Below the pieces are notes generated by a model that did no database searches, was not told where the DNA came from, and worked only from the letters and a program-made list of their open reading frames with translations. Positions 1 to 7,807 of a DNA stretch of 9,779 bases are shown in pieces (position 1 is the first letter of the stretch; each line of letters begins with the position of its first letter). A program made the translations under genes and the position numbers. The DNA is taken from contig CAJARA010000035.1 in the NCBI GenBank assembly GCA_903944295.1, positions 1 through 9,779 of the forward strand, in the 5' to 3' direction. This DNA is from an uncultured Chloroflexota bacterium. GTDB lineage: Bacteria; Chloroflexota; Limnocylindria; Limnocylindrales; Limnocylindraceae.

Positions 1-305
1 CGATCAATGCGTTCTGCGGCGAGTGCAACGGCGGGTCCGGTGTTGCGACCGATCGGTTCGGTGATGATGTGGCTCTGCTCCAACGCTGGGAGTGATTCGC
101 GCACCAGCGCCAGCTGCGATGCGGCAACCACCACGTAGATGTCTTCGAGTGGGATGAGCGGAAGGAGTCGGTCAACGGTGGCGGCGAGGAGCGTCCTCCC
201 ACCAACGAGTGGGATGAAGGGCTTCGGGCGCTCAGGGCTGCTGAGCGGCCAGAGGCGCGTCCCTCCCCCGCCCGCCAAGATCACCGCGTACGTTTTTACG
301 CTCAT
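1..305 (-). CDS. manC: Mannose-1-phosphate guanylyltransferase, N-terminal part (runs off left edge)
   Basis: The enzyme transfers GMP from GTP to mannose-1-phosphate, giving GDP-mannose for polysaccharide or glycan synthesis in the cytoplasm. About 101 codons are visible. The protein opens with MSVKTYAVILAGG, followed by the nucleotidyltransferase signature GGGGTRLWPLS at residues 12-22 and then ERPKPF, the GTP-binding and metal-binding loop of this family. Near the window edge EPIGRNTGPAVALAA matches the strongly conserved EP-x-x-RNT-x-P block that separates mannose-1-phosphate guanylyltransferases from other sugar nucleotidyltransferases. The ATG is preceded by GAGGAG (312-317) at 6-base spacing, which supports this start. 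It follows the GNAT gene after 62 bases, the largest gap in the window, so it could be the tail of the same transcript or have its own promoter. The C-terminal part is outside the window, so I cannot tell whether an isomerase domain is fused. Confidence 0.93.
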   Translation of the reverse strand, partial: MSVKTYAVILAGGGGTRLWPLSSPERPKPFIPLVGGRTLLAATVDRLLPLIPLEDIYVVVAASQLALVRESLPALEQSHIITEPIGRNTGPAVALAAERID

Positions 306-339
306 TCGCTGCTCCTCATAGGGGCATCGTAGAGGTCGG

Positions 340-357
340 GCCGAGCCGCGGCTAGGC
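340..357. repeat. Small GC-rich inverted repeat in the GNAT-manC gap
   Basis: A perfect 10-base palindrome AGCCGCGGCT (344-353) is extended on both sides by GCC/GGC after one mismatch. As RNA it could form a stem of about 6 base pairs with a CGCG loop and one mismatch. No T-run follows on either strand, so it does not look like an intrinsic terminator. It could be an operator or chance in GC-rich DNA. The rest of the gap (306-367) holds only the manC ribosome binding site. Confidence 0.3.
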
Positions 358-367
358 GGTCGTGAAG

Positions 368-1207
368 CTAGGCGCTGCCGAAGATGCGGCGCAGGAAGCG
401 CGGCATGGAGATGCTGCTGCGACGGATCACGAGTCGCTCTTCGAACTCCGCCTTCACGCTGTAGCCGAGCGACGCGTAGGCGTGGATCGCTGCGCTGTTA
501 TCGCTGCGGACATTGAGCACCACCTCGTCGCAGAACTCGAGCAGTCCCGCCGTCACCGCTGAGGTGGTGGCGCGCGCGTAGCCGGCGCCGCGGAATCCCG
601 ACGCGGTGAGGACGTTCCCCACCACCGCAATGCGCTCACGACGACCGATCACGTGCGTCCCCGCCGCCGCCACGAGTCGGCCGTTGCGATGAATGCCGCG
701 ATAGAGCCCCTCCGCTACGGCGAGCGGTGGGAGCCATGCGGCGAAGCCGAGCTGATAGAGACGATTCAGTGCCGGCGCATCGGCGGGGACGAGCGGCGCT
801 ACGAGTACCGCCGCCTCGCCAACATACGGAGTGAACACGGCGCGATCAACGCCCATGCGCAGCATCGGATTGATCTTCTCCGTCTCGTACTGAAGGTCAA
901 GGACCGGGTCGCCGCCGATCGGCGTGGGGACCCAAGCGGCGCGTGGCTTGATCCCGTGCATCAGGATCGCCGCAACACCAGCGGGTTCGCCGTAGAGGTG
1001 GAGCGGCTGCGGTGCCCAACCGGAGTACTCCATGCCGAGGGCGATATGTTCACTGCCGCGACGCGCCACGTAGCAGCGCGTCCGCGGAAACTCACCGTCA
1101 TCAAGGTCACAGAGTGCGTGTGCGGTGATCCAGCGATCGCCGCTGATCAGCGAGCGGACCAGCTCACGATCTCGCGTCGCCGCAACTTCATTTGGCAGCT
1201 CAGCCAT
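368..1207 (-). CDS. GNAT-family N-acetyltransferase with extra N-terminal domain
   Basis: The predicted 279-residue cytoplasmic protein probably transfers an acetyl group from acetyl-CoA to an amine; the substrate is unknown. The GNAT fold occupies about residues 135-262. Motif A reads VLTASGFRGAGYA (199-211), with the R-x-x-G-x-A pyrophosphate-binding loop at 206-211. Motif B is LNVRSDNSAAIHAYASLGY (231-249), typical of FR47/RimI-like enzymes. Residues 1-135 precede the fold and lack motifs I recognise; the stretch around RDRELVRSLISGDRWITAHALCD may be a second, degenerate GNAT-like lobe. The C-terminus is basic (RFLRRIFGSA). The start at 1207 is chosen because AAGGA (1212-1216) lies 4 bases upstream and overlaps the TAA of the preceding gene. 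An upstream ATG at 1309 would lie deep inside that gene and adds arginine-rich out-of-frame sequence. Translation is likely coupled to the MtnA-like gene 7 bases upstream. Confidence 0.87.
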   Translation of the reverse strand: MAELPNEVAATRDRELVRSLISGDRWITAHALCDLDDGEFPRTRCYVARRGSEHIALGMEYSGWAPQPLHLYGEPAGVAAILMHGIKPRAAWVPTPIGGDPVLDLQYETEKINPMLRMGVDRAVFTPYVGEAAVLVAPLVPADAPALNRLYQLGFAAWLPPLAVAEGLYRGIHRNGRLVAAAGTHVIGRRERIAVVGNVLTASGFRGAGYARATTSAVTAGLLEFCDEVVLNVRSDNSAAIHAYASLGYSVKAEFEERLVIRRSSISMPRFLRRIFGSA

Positions 1208-1214
1208 AACGTCC

Positions 1215-2471
1215 TTAGATGCGCTCTGCAACGCCCGCGGCGAGGATCTCGTAGCGCGGCGCGCGCACCGTGACACCTGCCGCAACGCTACGTACCGCAA
1301 CACTCCCACCAGCGGCGGCGTGCAGTTCAGTTACCTCCGCATCGGCGATCCTGCGCGCGAGTGCCTCTGTGTCTGGCGATGCTGCCGATGCTGCGCTAGA
1401 TGTTGCAACGAGCAGGATCGGGATCTTGCGCGCCGCCGCGGCGGCGGCGAGTGCCACGCCACCAGCCAGGACCACAGCACTCCCGTCAGCGGCAACCGCG
1501 TCGCTCGCAAGTAGTAGCGCACACGCCTCACCCCGCGCAATCGCGAGGGTGAGTTGTGCCTCGCTCATCAGTTCTGCTGGGAGGTTGATACGCACCGCGT
1601 CCGCCGCGTCGAGTCCACCGAGTCGCGTCACGCCGCGCGGGTCAACGCTCGGACCTTCGGCAATCAAGATCCGTGCAACGCCAGCGCGTCGCAGCCCCTC
1701 ATGTCCTGGGGCGTTGTCCCCCCAGAACGTTGCGCCGAGTCCTGGACCTGTGGCAACCGCTGCACCCTTACTGTTGCATCGCGCCAGTGCCGCCGCGATG
1801 CGCTCCGCTTGCGCGGCGCGCGCAACGATCTGCCCCGTGGCGCGTGTGGCAACAAGTTGACCGAGTGAGCCCGGTGCTGCGGCGAGTAGCGTGCTCACCT
1901 CGTCGCGCAGTGCGTCGGAGAGTGCTGCGGCGTTGCGCAGCGCAGCGGCGGCAGCCTGGATGCGCGCCGGACGTGCTGGTGCGTCGCTCACATCTTCAGC
2001 GGCGAGCGAGAGGCCTGCGGCGAGTGCGCGGATTGGACCTGGCGCCATCACGCCTGCGGCGAGTGCCGCGGCAAGTGCGCCTGGCGTATCGGCGCGGCGC
2101 TCAAGGATCTGCGCGGGGAGGGCACGAACATCGAGCAGGATCAGGCCCTGCGCATCGTCGCGCACCGGTGAGGCGAATGCTGCGGCGGGAGTCTCCTCGT
2201 TGAGCGGCACAAGTCCTGCGTCGAGCGGAAGGTCGAGCGCCGCCTCCGCCGCGCGCCGTTGCGGCTGTGGCGCGTCATCAACGAGATCGGCGAGTGGATC
2301 CTCAATCCGCAGATCATCGGCGAGCTCCCCCGCCTCGCGACGAATGGCGCCAACAACGCCAAGCAGCGAGCTTGCAGACTTCACACCATCCTTTGCGATC
2401 TGGCGCAGAAAGTCGCGGCGGTCTGCGGGCTGTCCTGAAGTGGCCTGCTCCTTCTCGGGCGTGTCGCCCAT
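1215..2471 (-). CDS. Divergent MtnA/eIF2B-type sugar-phosphate isomerase-like protein
   Basis: The 418-residue protein appears to be a distant full-length relative of methylthioribose-1-phosphate isomerase (MtnA) and the eIF2B alpha/beta/delta family. Matches in MtnA order: LLDVRALPAQ (112-121) for the LDQ-x-x-LP segment; GVMAPGPIRALAAG (140-153) at the VRGAPAIG position, with the phosphate-binding Arg replaced by Met; RCNSKGAAVAT (231-241) for HCNAG-x-LAT, keeping the catalytic-type Cys232; SDAVAADG (323-330) for GADR-x-x-NGD, keeping Asp324; KIPILLVA (349-356) for the IPF-x-VA strand; and GVTVRAPRYEI (399-409) near the C-terminus. The DETRP and NKIGT motifs are lost. Residues 1-105 are an added N-terminal region containing RRDFLRQIAKDG (18-29), Tat-like in pattern but with a weak hydrophobic stretch and no cleavage site. 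The protein is very alanine-rich. It starts 6 bases after apt, with no Shine-Dalgarno, so translational coupling is likely. Activity is uncertain; the alternative is a non-catalytic or different-substrate paralogue. Confidence 0.75.
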   Translation of the reverse strand: MGDTPEKEQATSGQPADRRDFLRQIAKDGVKSASSLLGVVGAIRREAGELADDLRIEDPLADLVDDAPQPQRRAAEAALDLPLDAGLVPLNEETPAAAFASPVRDDAQGLILLDVRALPAQILERRADTPGALAAALAAGVMAPGPIRALAAGLSLAAEDVSDAPARPARIQAAAAALRNAAALSDALRDEVSTLLAAAPGSLGQLVATRATGQIVARAAQAERIAAALARCNSKGAAVATGPGLGATFWGDNAPGHEGLRRAGVARILIAEGPSVDPRGVTRLGGLDAADAVRINLPAELMSEAQLTLAIARGEACALLLASDAVAADGSAVVLAGGVALAAAAAARKIPILLVATSSAASAASPDTEALARRIADAEVTELHAAAGGSVAVRSVAAGVTVRAPRYEILAAGVAERI

Positions 2472-2477
2472 CGTCAG

Positions 2478-2999
2478 TTAGAAGGGGATGATCGCGGAGA
2501 CGATCCCGTCGGGGAGACGGGCGCGACCGCCGAGCGCAGGGAGTTCGGCGAGGAAGCTGATCCCAACCACCTGCGCACCGAGCTGCTCAACGAGTCGGAT
2601 GGTGCCAGCAACGGTGCCGCCAGTGGCGAGCACGTCGTCAACAATCACCACGCGCTGGCCAGGGGTCAGTGCGTCACGGTGAAGCTCAAGGACATTCTTC
2701 CCGTATTCAAGTTCGTACTCCACGGTGATCGTTTCACCAGGAAGCTTGCCGAGCTTGCGCACTGGAACAAAGCCGATGTTGAGCGCATGGGCGATCGGCG
2801 CACCAAAGATGAAGCCGCGGGATTCGATGCCGACAATGACGTCCGGCTTCTGGGCGCGGATCGGCGCCATCATCGCCTCGATCGCGGCACTGAACGCCTC
2901 ACCGTCTTGCAGCAGGGTGGTGATGTCACGGAAGACAATCCCTGGCTTCGGGAAGTCAGGGATCGTTCGGACCTTCGAGGCGAGCTGTTCTGGGTTCAC
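2478..2999 (-). CDS. apt: Adenine phosphoribosyltransferase
   Basis: The enzyme converts adenine and PRPP to AMP and pyrophosphate (purine salvage, cytoplasm). The 173-residue length is typical of the family. Visible motifs are TIPDFPKPGIVFRDITTLL (12-30), the usual APT N-terminus; GIESRGFIFG (57-66); the flexible catalytic loop RKLGKLPGET (81-90); and the PRPP-binding motif VVIVDDVLATGGT (117-129), with its two adjacent acidic residues. The start is taken as a GTG at 2997-2999, which places the family N-terminus correctly. The frame stays open upstream to an ATG at 3212, but that part overlaps mfd and reads as arginine/serine-rich shadow sequence. There is no clear Shine-Dalgarno, and the start lies 10 bases past the mfd stop, which suggests coupled translation. 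Adenine released from methylthioadenosine would be a natural substrate, which makes the MtnA-like neighbour noteworthy. Confidence 0.97.
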   Translation of the reverse strand: MNPEQLASKVRTIPDFPKPGIVFRDITTLLQDGEAFSAAIEAMMAPIRAQKPDVIVGIESRGFIFGAPIAHALNIGFVPVRKLGKLPGETITVEYELEYGKNVLELHRDALTPGQRVVIVDDVLATGGTVAGTIRLVEQLGAQVVGISFLAELPALGGRARLPDGIVSAIIPF

Positions 3000-3009
3000 G
3001 TGCGGAAGT

Positions 3010-6000
3010 TTACGCGAGCGGGGCGGCGGACGTGGCGGCCGCCTCCAGTCGCCGTGCCTCCACGGCGAGCGCCCCCACGATCTCCACCGCGAGGCGCCAG
3101 GTGCGCTCCGGGCTCGCCGCGACGGTAGAGCGGAGTCCCCCCTGCTGGAAGCTGAGCTCCCCCCGCGGTCGATCGGTGAGGACGCGCTCCGCAACGCCGC
3201 GTGGCAGGTCACCGAATCGAATTACCAGGCGACCCTCATCGCGCACGATCGACGCGATCCCCGCATCGCTCGCGTCGGCGCGAAGTTGCGCCACCTCAAT
3301 AAGTCGCTGCGCTGGTGGTGGCGCCTCTCCGAATCGATCGCGCATCTCGTCTGCAATTGACGCGATCGCCGTCTCGCTCTGCGCGGCGCCGAGCCGACGA
3401 TAGAGATCGAGTCGCTGTCCCTCATCCTCCACATAGCTGTTCGGTAGATGTGCTGTAACCGGAAGGTCGAGGATCGCCGTGCTGCGCTTGCGCACTGGCG
3501 GACGACCTTCGCGCTCGGCGCGCTTCACCTCAACCGATTCGGCGAGGAGTTGCGAGTAGAGATCAAACCCGACCGCCGCAATGTGCCCCGACTGTTCGCC
3601 GCCGAGCAGATCACCAGCACCGCGAATCTCCAGGTCGGCGAGCGCTAACTGGAAGCCGGCGCCAAGGTGCGCCGCGTCAAAGATCGCCTTCAGTCGCTTC
3701 CGTGCAACCTCGCTCAGCGCATCCTCCTGGCGATAGAGGAGGTAGCACCAGGCGCGACGACTGCTTCGCCCAACACGGCCGCGCAGCTGATAGAGCTGCG
3801 CCAAGCCGAGCTTGTCGGCGCGGTCAACAACGATCGTATTGGCATTCGGAATGTCGAGACCCGACTCAATGATGGTGGTGCAGACAATAATGTCCACTTC
3901 GCCGCGGACAAACTCCCCCATCACGCGCTCGAGCTTGCGATCCTCCATCTGCCCGTGACCCACGGAAATCCGTGCATCAGGCAGCAGGCCGCGCAGCTGT
4001 TCCGCCGCCGCTTCAATTGATTCCACACGATTGTGGACGTAGTACGACTGACCGCCGCGCTCCAACTCTCGGGCGAGCGCATCGCGCACCAGTTCAAGGC
4101 TCGCCTCCGCAACGCGCGTTGCCACAGGGTGGCGGTCCTCTGGTGGCGTCTCAATCGTGGAGAGGTCGCGAATGCCGGAGAGGGCCAAGTTCAGCGTGCG
4201 CGGGATCGGCGTAGCGGTAAGCGTCATCACGTCGAGCTCCGCGCGGATCGACTTCAGCCGCTCCTTTGCCGCAACGCCGAAGCGATGCTCTTCGTCAACG
4301 ACCAAGAGACCGAGTCGGCTAAACGAGACGTCCTTTGATAGAAGTCGATGCGTGGCAACCACAAGGTCCACGCTCCCATCATTGAGGCCCGCCACCACCT
4401 CGGCCTGCTTCGCCGACGAGATGCTGCGCGAGAGGAGTTCGAGTCGGAATGGATACGCCGCAAGACGGCGACGGAAGGTTTCGATGTGCTGCAGCGCCAA
4501 GATGGTGGTGGGGACGAGGAGCGCCACCTGGCGACCAGCCTCCAGTGCGGCGAAGGCGGCGCGCAGCGCCACCTCGGTCTTCCCGTAGCCAACATCGCCC
4601 ACAATGACGCGATCCATCGGCCGTGCGCGCGCAAGGTCGCCCTTGGTTGCCTCAATTGCGGCGAGTTGATCTGGCGTCTCGCGGAAGGGGAAGGCCGCCT
4701 CGAATTCAATCAGCCACGGTGAGTCGCCCTGGATCGGCGGACGGTGCGCCAGCTCGCGCGCCGCATAGATGCGCAGCAACTCATCGGCAAGATCGTCCGC
4801 TGCGCTCTTGGCGCGATCCTTCGCGCGTCGCCACTCACCACCACCGAGTCGGCTGAGCGCCGGATCCTCCGCGCCCGTGTAGCGCGCAATCCTGCCGAGC
4901 TGTTCGGTTGGAACGAAGACGCGATCCCCACCGCCGTACTCAATCTCCAAGTAGTCGCGCTCGTCACCTTCGCCGCCACGGCGCACCATGCGCAGGAATC
5001 GCCCGAGGCCGTGATCGATATGCACCAGTAGGTCGCCTGGCGTCAGTCGCTCCGCCGCCTCTCGCGTGATGCCGCGACGGTGCACCGCCACGCGGCGAAC
5101 ACGCGTTGCGCCGAAGAGTTCGCGATCGGTAATCACTGTCAACGCATCCACGCCGCCTTGGAATCCACCGTCGAGCCCACCGTGCAGGAGCGTGATGCTT
5201 CCCGGTTTCGGATCGCGTGGGATCGACTCACTCACGGGTGTTGCAACGCCAGCCTCAGCGAGCAGTTCGGCGAGTCGCGACGCCTGCTCCGAGACGACCA
5301 CCACACGCGCGCCGTCACGACGCCACCCCTCTACCGCCTCGCCCATGGCGCGCGTGCGGCCGGCGGGGACGAGTGGGTCGTGCCAGGAGAAGGGATCGCT
5401 CGGCGTGCTCTTGGTCATGCGCCCCGCCTCAGAGCTCCAGGTGAGTTCGAGTCGCGCAGCACCACTCGAAGAGAGTGCGGAGATGCTGAGGGCTGGTGGT
5501 GGGATTGGCGCCGGCCACAACGGCGGCAGGATGCGCGTGGTGCGCAAGACATCAAAGCGTTCGGCGCTCTGGCGTGCCAGTGACTCCGCCGTGGTGACGA
5601 GTTCGCTCGGCTCATCAAGGATCACCAGTGCGTCGCCGAACGCATCAATCGGTCGTGTTGGCGCAATGAGTGGCGCCCAGATCTCTAGCCCGTCACCACG
5701 ATCCGGTTGATCGGCCGACTCCCAGCGTGCGAGATCGGCGAGCAGTCCTGGTGCCAGCTCCACGCCGTCTTTTGCGGCAATCTTTTCGGCCGCTGTGCGC
5801 GCAGCGGCGACTCGTGCCGCGCCGAGCGGAAACTCGCTCGCGGGGAGGAGGTGCGCGCGTGGGAGCGCCGCGCCGCTCCGCTGTGTTGCAGGATCAATGG
5901 CGCGGATGCTCTCGATCTCATCGCCGAACCACTCCACACGCAGTGGCTCGCTCGCCCCCGCCGGGAAGAGGTCAAGAATGCCGCCGCGTCGCGCAAACTC

Positions 6001-6531
6001 GCCGCGACCACCAACGAGTGGGACGCGCTCGTAGCCGAGTGCCGCCACACGGTGCGTTGCATCATCAAGCGACATGCGCACACCAGGCTGCATCAGCAGT
6101 GAGCCTTCACTGAGGCTGGCTGGATCGATGCTGTTCTGCAGTGCGGCGATCAGTGAGGTAACGAGGATGCGCGACAGTCCGCCACTCCATGCGGCGAGCG
6201 CCGCCACACGGCCGGCCGACTCATCCACCACCAGCTCACCACGCTCATACGGGAGGGCGCTGCGCGGCTCAAGAAGGGTGATGCTCTCAGGATCTGCAAC
6301 CCAGGCGCGCAGCGTGTCGGCAACGCGCTCCGCAACCTCTGGGTCGCGCGCAATCCAAACCACGCGCTGATCTGCAGCGAGTGCGGCAACGAGCGCCGCC
6401 TTTGCCGGATGTGGAAGGTGAATTAGCGATGCGGCGTGCGTCTTCTTCAGCGTGCGCTGAAGTTCTGTAAAGGGTTCACTCCCCGAGAGGCGCGCGAGCA
6501 GCGCGGCGAGCGCCACGCGCGATCCGCTCAC
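3010..6531 (-). CDS. mfd: Transcription-repair coupling factor
   Basis: Mfd is a DNA translocase that pushes or removes RNA polymerase stalled at lesions and recruits UvrA for nucleotide excision repair. The protein is 1173 residues, the usual size. The N-terminal UvrB-like module (about 1-310) includes ARRGGILDLFP (180-190). The RNA polymerase interaction domain begins near GDLLVHIDHGLGRF (499-512) and includes a Tudor-like stretch around LEIEYGGGDRVFVP. The RecG-like helicase core has Walker A GDVGYGKT (645-652), the DEEH box (746-749), TATPIPRT (772-779), GLDIPNANT (891-899) and QLRGRVGRS (915-923). A C-terminal regulatory domain follows from about 1020 (NSYVEDEGQRLDLYRRL). The start is GTG in a 4-base GTGA overlap with the pth stop, with no Shine-Dalgarno, so it is probably translated by coupling to pth. 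All helicase motifs look intact. The pth-mfd neighbourhood is conserved in many bacteria. Confidence 0.99.
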   Translation of the reverse strand: MSGSRVALAALLARLSGSEPFTELQRTLKKTHAASLIHLPHPAKAALVAALAADQRVVWIARDPEVAERVADTLRAWVADPESITLLEPRSALPYERGELVVDESAGRVAALAAWSGGLSRILVTSLIAALQNSIDPASLSEGSLLMQPGVRMSLDDATHRVAALGYERVPLVGGRGEFARRGGILDLFPAGASEPLRVEWFGDEIESIRAIDPATQRSGAALPRAHLLPASEFPLGAARVAAARTAAEKIAAKDGVELAPGLLADLARWESADQPDRGDGLEIWAPLIAPTRPIDAFGDALVILDEPSELVTTAESLARQSAERFDVLRTTRILPPLWPAPIPPPALSISALSSSGAARLELTWSSEAGRMTKSTPSDPFSWHDPLVPAGRTRAMGEAVEGWRRDGARVVVVSEQASRLAELLAEAGVATPVSESIPRDPKPGSITLLHGGLDGGFQGGVDALTVITDRELFGATRVRRVAVHRRGITREAAERLTPGDLLVHIDHGLGRFLRMVRRGGEGDERDYLEIEYGGGDRVFVPTEQLGRIARYTGAEDPALSRLGGGEWRRAKDRAKSAADDLADELLRIYAARELAHRPPIQGDSPWLIEFEAAFPFRETPDQLAAIEATKGDLARARPMDRVIVGDVGYGKTEVALRAAFAALEAGRQVALLVPTTILALQHIETFRRRLAAYPFRLELLSRSISSAKQAEVVAGLNDGSVDLVVATHRLLSKDVSFSRLGLLVVDEEHRFGVAAKERLKSIRAELDVMTLTATPIPRTLNLALSGIRDLSTIETPPEDRHPVATRVAEASLELVRDALARELERGGQSYYVHNRVESIEAAAEQLRGLLPDARISVGHGQMEDRKLERVMGEFVRGEVDIIVCTTIIESGLDIPNANTIVVDRADKLGLAQLYQLRGRVGRSSRRAWCYLLYRQEDALSEVARKRLKAIFDAAHLGAGFQLALADLEIRGAGDLLGGEQSGHIAAVGFDLYSQLLAESVEVKRAEREGRPPVRKRSTAILDLPVTAHLPNSYVEDEGQRLDLYRRLGAAQSETAIASIADEMRDRFGEAPPPAQRLIEVAQLRADASDAGIASIVRDEGRLVIRFGDLPRGVAERVLTDRPRGELSFQQGGLRSTVAASPERTWRLAVEIVGALAVEARRLEAAATSAAPLA

Positions 6532-7262
6532 CGTTCGGAGTCGGTTCGGTCGCCCTTGCCGAGCGGCTTCCGCCAGCCGTGCGCCGTCTTGCGAATCCCG
6601 TCGCTCCCAGCGGGACCGTCAACCTCTCCCGCCTTCGGCAGGTTTGCAGGATCCGAAGCGCTCCCCGCCTCAGGCTCTGCAAGTTTCCAGTTGTTAAATG
6701 CCGTCGCCGCCTTGTTCAGTCCGAGCCGCGCCCAGGTCTCAATCGCCTCGCCTGCAGCGGCGCTGATCTCTGGGATGCGCAGGCGTTCTGCGGCGCTGAA
6801 CTCATTCAGCACATGCTGCTGCGCCCCACCACTCCCGGATGGATCGCCAATCCCAACGCGAAGGCGTGGATAGCGATCCGTCTGCATCTCTGCCTCTATT
6901 GAAGCGAGCCCGTTATGGCCACCATCACTGCCGCTCTCGCGGAAGCGCAGCGCGCCGAAGGGGAGGCTGAAGTCGTCCACCACCACCAAGAGGTGATCAA
7001 TAGAGACACGATCAGCGGCGAGCAGCTTGCGCACCGCAATCCCGGACTCGTTCATAAAAGTGGTTGGCTTCGCCACAACAAGGTCGAGTCCGAGCACGCG
7101 GCCGGCATGCACCATCGCCGCGTCGCGCTCCTTCCCACCGCCACGCCACTTCACGCGATCGGCGAAGGCGTCCAGGATCAGCCAGGCGATGTTGTGTCGC
7201 GTGTAGCGATACTTCTCGCCAGGGTTCCCGAGTCCCACAATGAGACGACGATCAACGCTCAT
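6528..7262 (-). CDS. pth: Peptidyl-tRNA hydrolase with extended C-terminal tail
   Basis: Pth cleaves the ester bond of peptidyl-tRNAs released from ribosomes and so recycles tRNA. Recognisable features are VGLGNPG (9-15) with Asn13; TRHNIAW (21-27) with the catalytic His23; KPTTFMNESG (65-74) with Asn71; VVVDDFSLPFG (93-103) with the catalytic-type Asp96; and SDGGHNGL (112-119) with Asn117. The family is normally about 185-200 residues long. This protein has 244, with about 50 residues of Gly/Ala/Pro-rich and charged tail after FNNWKLAEPE that looks disordered. The ATG overlaps the ybeY stop by 4 bases (ATGA). AAAAGGAG (7269-7276), inside the end of ybeY, is a good ribosome binding site at 6-base spacing and confirms the start. 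Its own stop overlaps the mfd start by 4 bases. Confidence 0.98.
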   Translation of the reverse strand: MSVDRRLIVGLGNPGEKYRYTRHNIAWLILDAFADRVKWRGGGKERDAAMVHAGRVLGLDLVVAKPTTFMNESGIAVRKLLAADRVSIDHLLVVVDDFSLPFGALRFRESGSDGGHNGLASIEAEMQTDRYPRLRVGIGDPSGSGGAQQHVLNEFSAAERLRIPEISAAAGEAIETWARLGLNKAATAFNNWKLAEPEAGSASDPANLPKAGEVDGPAGSDGIRKTAHGWRKPLGKGDRTDSER

Positions 7263-7807
7263 CGGCCGCTCCTTTTCATTGCTGCAGTATGCGCGCGCAA
7301 GATGAGCGTCTGCTCACGCCACATCGCCGCCTGAGACACCGGGGTGGCGTGATCCCAGCCGCAGAGGTGCAGCGCGCCGTGGACGGCGAGGAGGCGGACC
7401 TCATCCGCGACCGAGTGCTTCGTCGCCCCATCCGTTCCCCCACGCCCATCGCGTGCCTGCTCAATGGCACGATCCACGCTGATCACAATGTCACCGATCG
7501 GAACCTGCGCCGCCACGCCACGCTGCTGTGCGCTGGCGCTTCGTGCGCTGGTGCGCACGGGAAATTCGCGCGGGTCAATCAACGGGAAGCTGAGCACATC
7601 GGTTGGGCCACGCTTCCCCATATGCGTTGCGTTGAGCTTTGCGATTGTGGCGTCATCAACGAGCGTAAGCACCGCTTCGCCGTTGACTGGTGCGCCAGCG
7701 CGACGCAGTGCGCGCGCAACAAGTGCGGAGAGTTCTGTTGAAGTGATGCTGACTCCGCCACGACGCTGCCGAGTGACGCGGGCGCGCGGGCCTGCGTCGC
7801 GACTCAT
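7259..7807 (-). CDS. ybeY: Endoribonuclease YbeY (rRNA maturation factor)
   Basis: YbeY is a single-strand-specific, zinc-dependent endoribonuclease involved in 16S rRNA 3'-end maturation and late ribosome quality control. The 182-residue protein carries the metal-binding motif HGALHLCGWDH (143-153), matching H-x3-H-x5-H; the conserved GPTDVLSFPL (67-76); and PIGDIVIS (103-110), equivalent to the usual LGDI-x-I strand. Between LSFP and GDI there is about 28 residues of sequence (DPREFPVRTSARSASAQQ and following), longer than in the Escherichia coli type protein; I take this as a surface loop. The ATG overlaps the yqeY stop by 4 bases and has no obvious Shine-Dalgarno, so coupling to yqeY is likely. 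The usual partner phoH is not adjacent. The position beside rpsU and yqeY fits a ribosome-related operon. Confidence 0.97.
   Translation of the reverse strand: MSRDAGPRARVTRQRRGGVSITSTELSALVARALRRAGAPVNGEAVLTLVDDATIAKLNATHMGKRGPTDVLSFPLIDPREFPVRTSARSASAQQRGVAAQVPIGDIVISVDRAIEQARDGRGGTDGATKHSVADEVRLLAVHGALHLCGWDHATPVSQAAMWREQTLILRAHTAAMKRSGR

Noticed and set aside
316..327. Three-codon mini-frame ATG CCC CTA TGA just before the manC ribosome binding site, as a possible leader peptide
   Set aside because: Far too short, with no ribosome binding site of its own and no attenuator structure; probably chance.
340..357. Inverted repeat upstream of manC as an intrinsic terminator
   Set aside because: No U-run on either strand and a stem that leaves little room for a loop; kept only as a weak repeat.
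1208..1309. Upstream extension of the GNAT gene to 1309
   Set aside because: It lies inside the MtnA-like gene, while a Shine-Dalgarno AAGGA supports the ATG at 1207.
1270..2200. Repeated GCGGCGAGTGC-like words in the MtnA-like gene as DNA repeats
   Set aside because: They encode alanine-leucine-rich helices in frame and are irregularly spaced, so codon usage explains them.
3000..3212. Upstream extension of apt to an ATG at 3212
   Set aside because: The added part overlaps mfd, is Arg/Ser/Pro-rich and has no family match; the GTG at 2999 gives the normal APT N-terminus.
5066..5710. Long plus-strand open frame (214 codons) opposite mfd, and similar ones at 653-1273 and 2725-3360
   Set aside because: They are antisense to genes with unmistakable protein motifs, have Arg/Ser/Ala-rich shadow composition and no recognisable domain.
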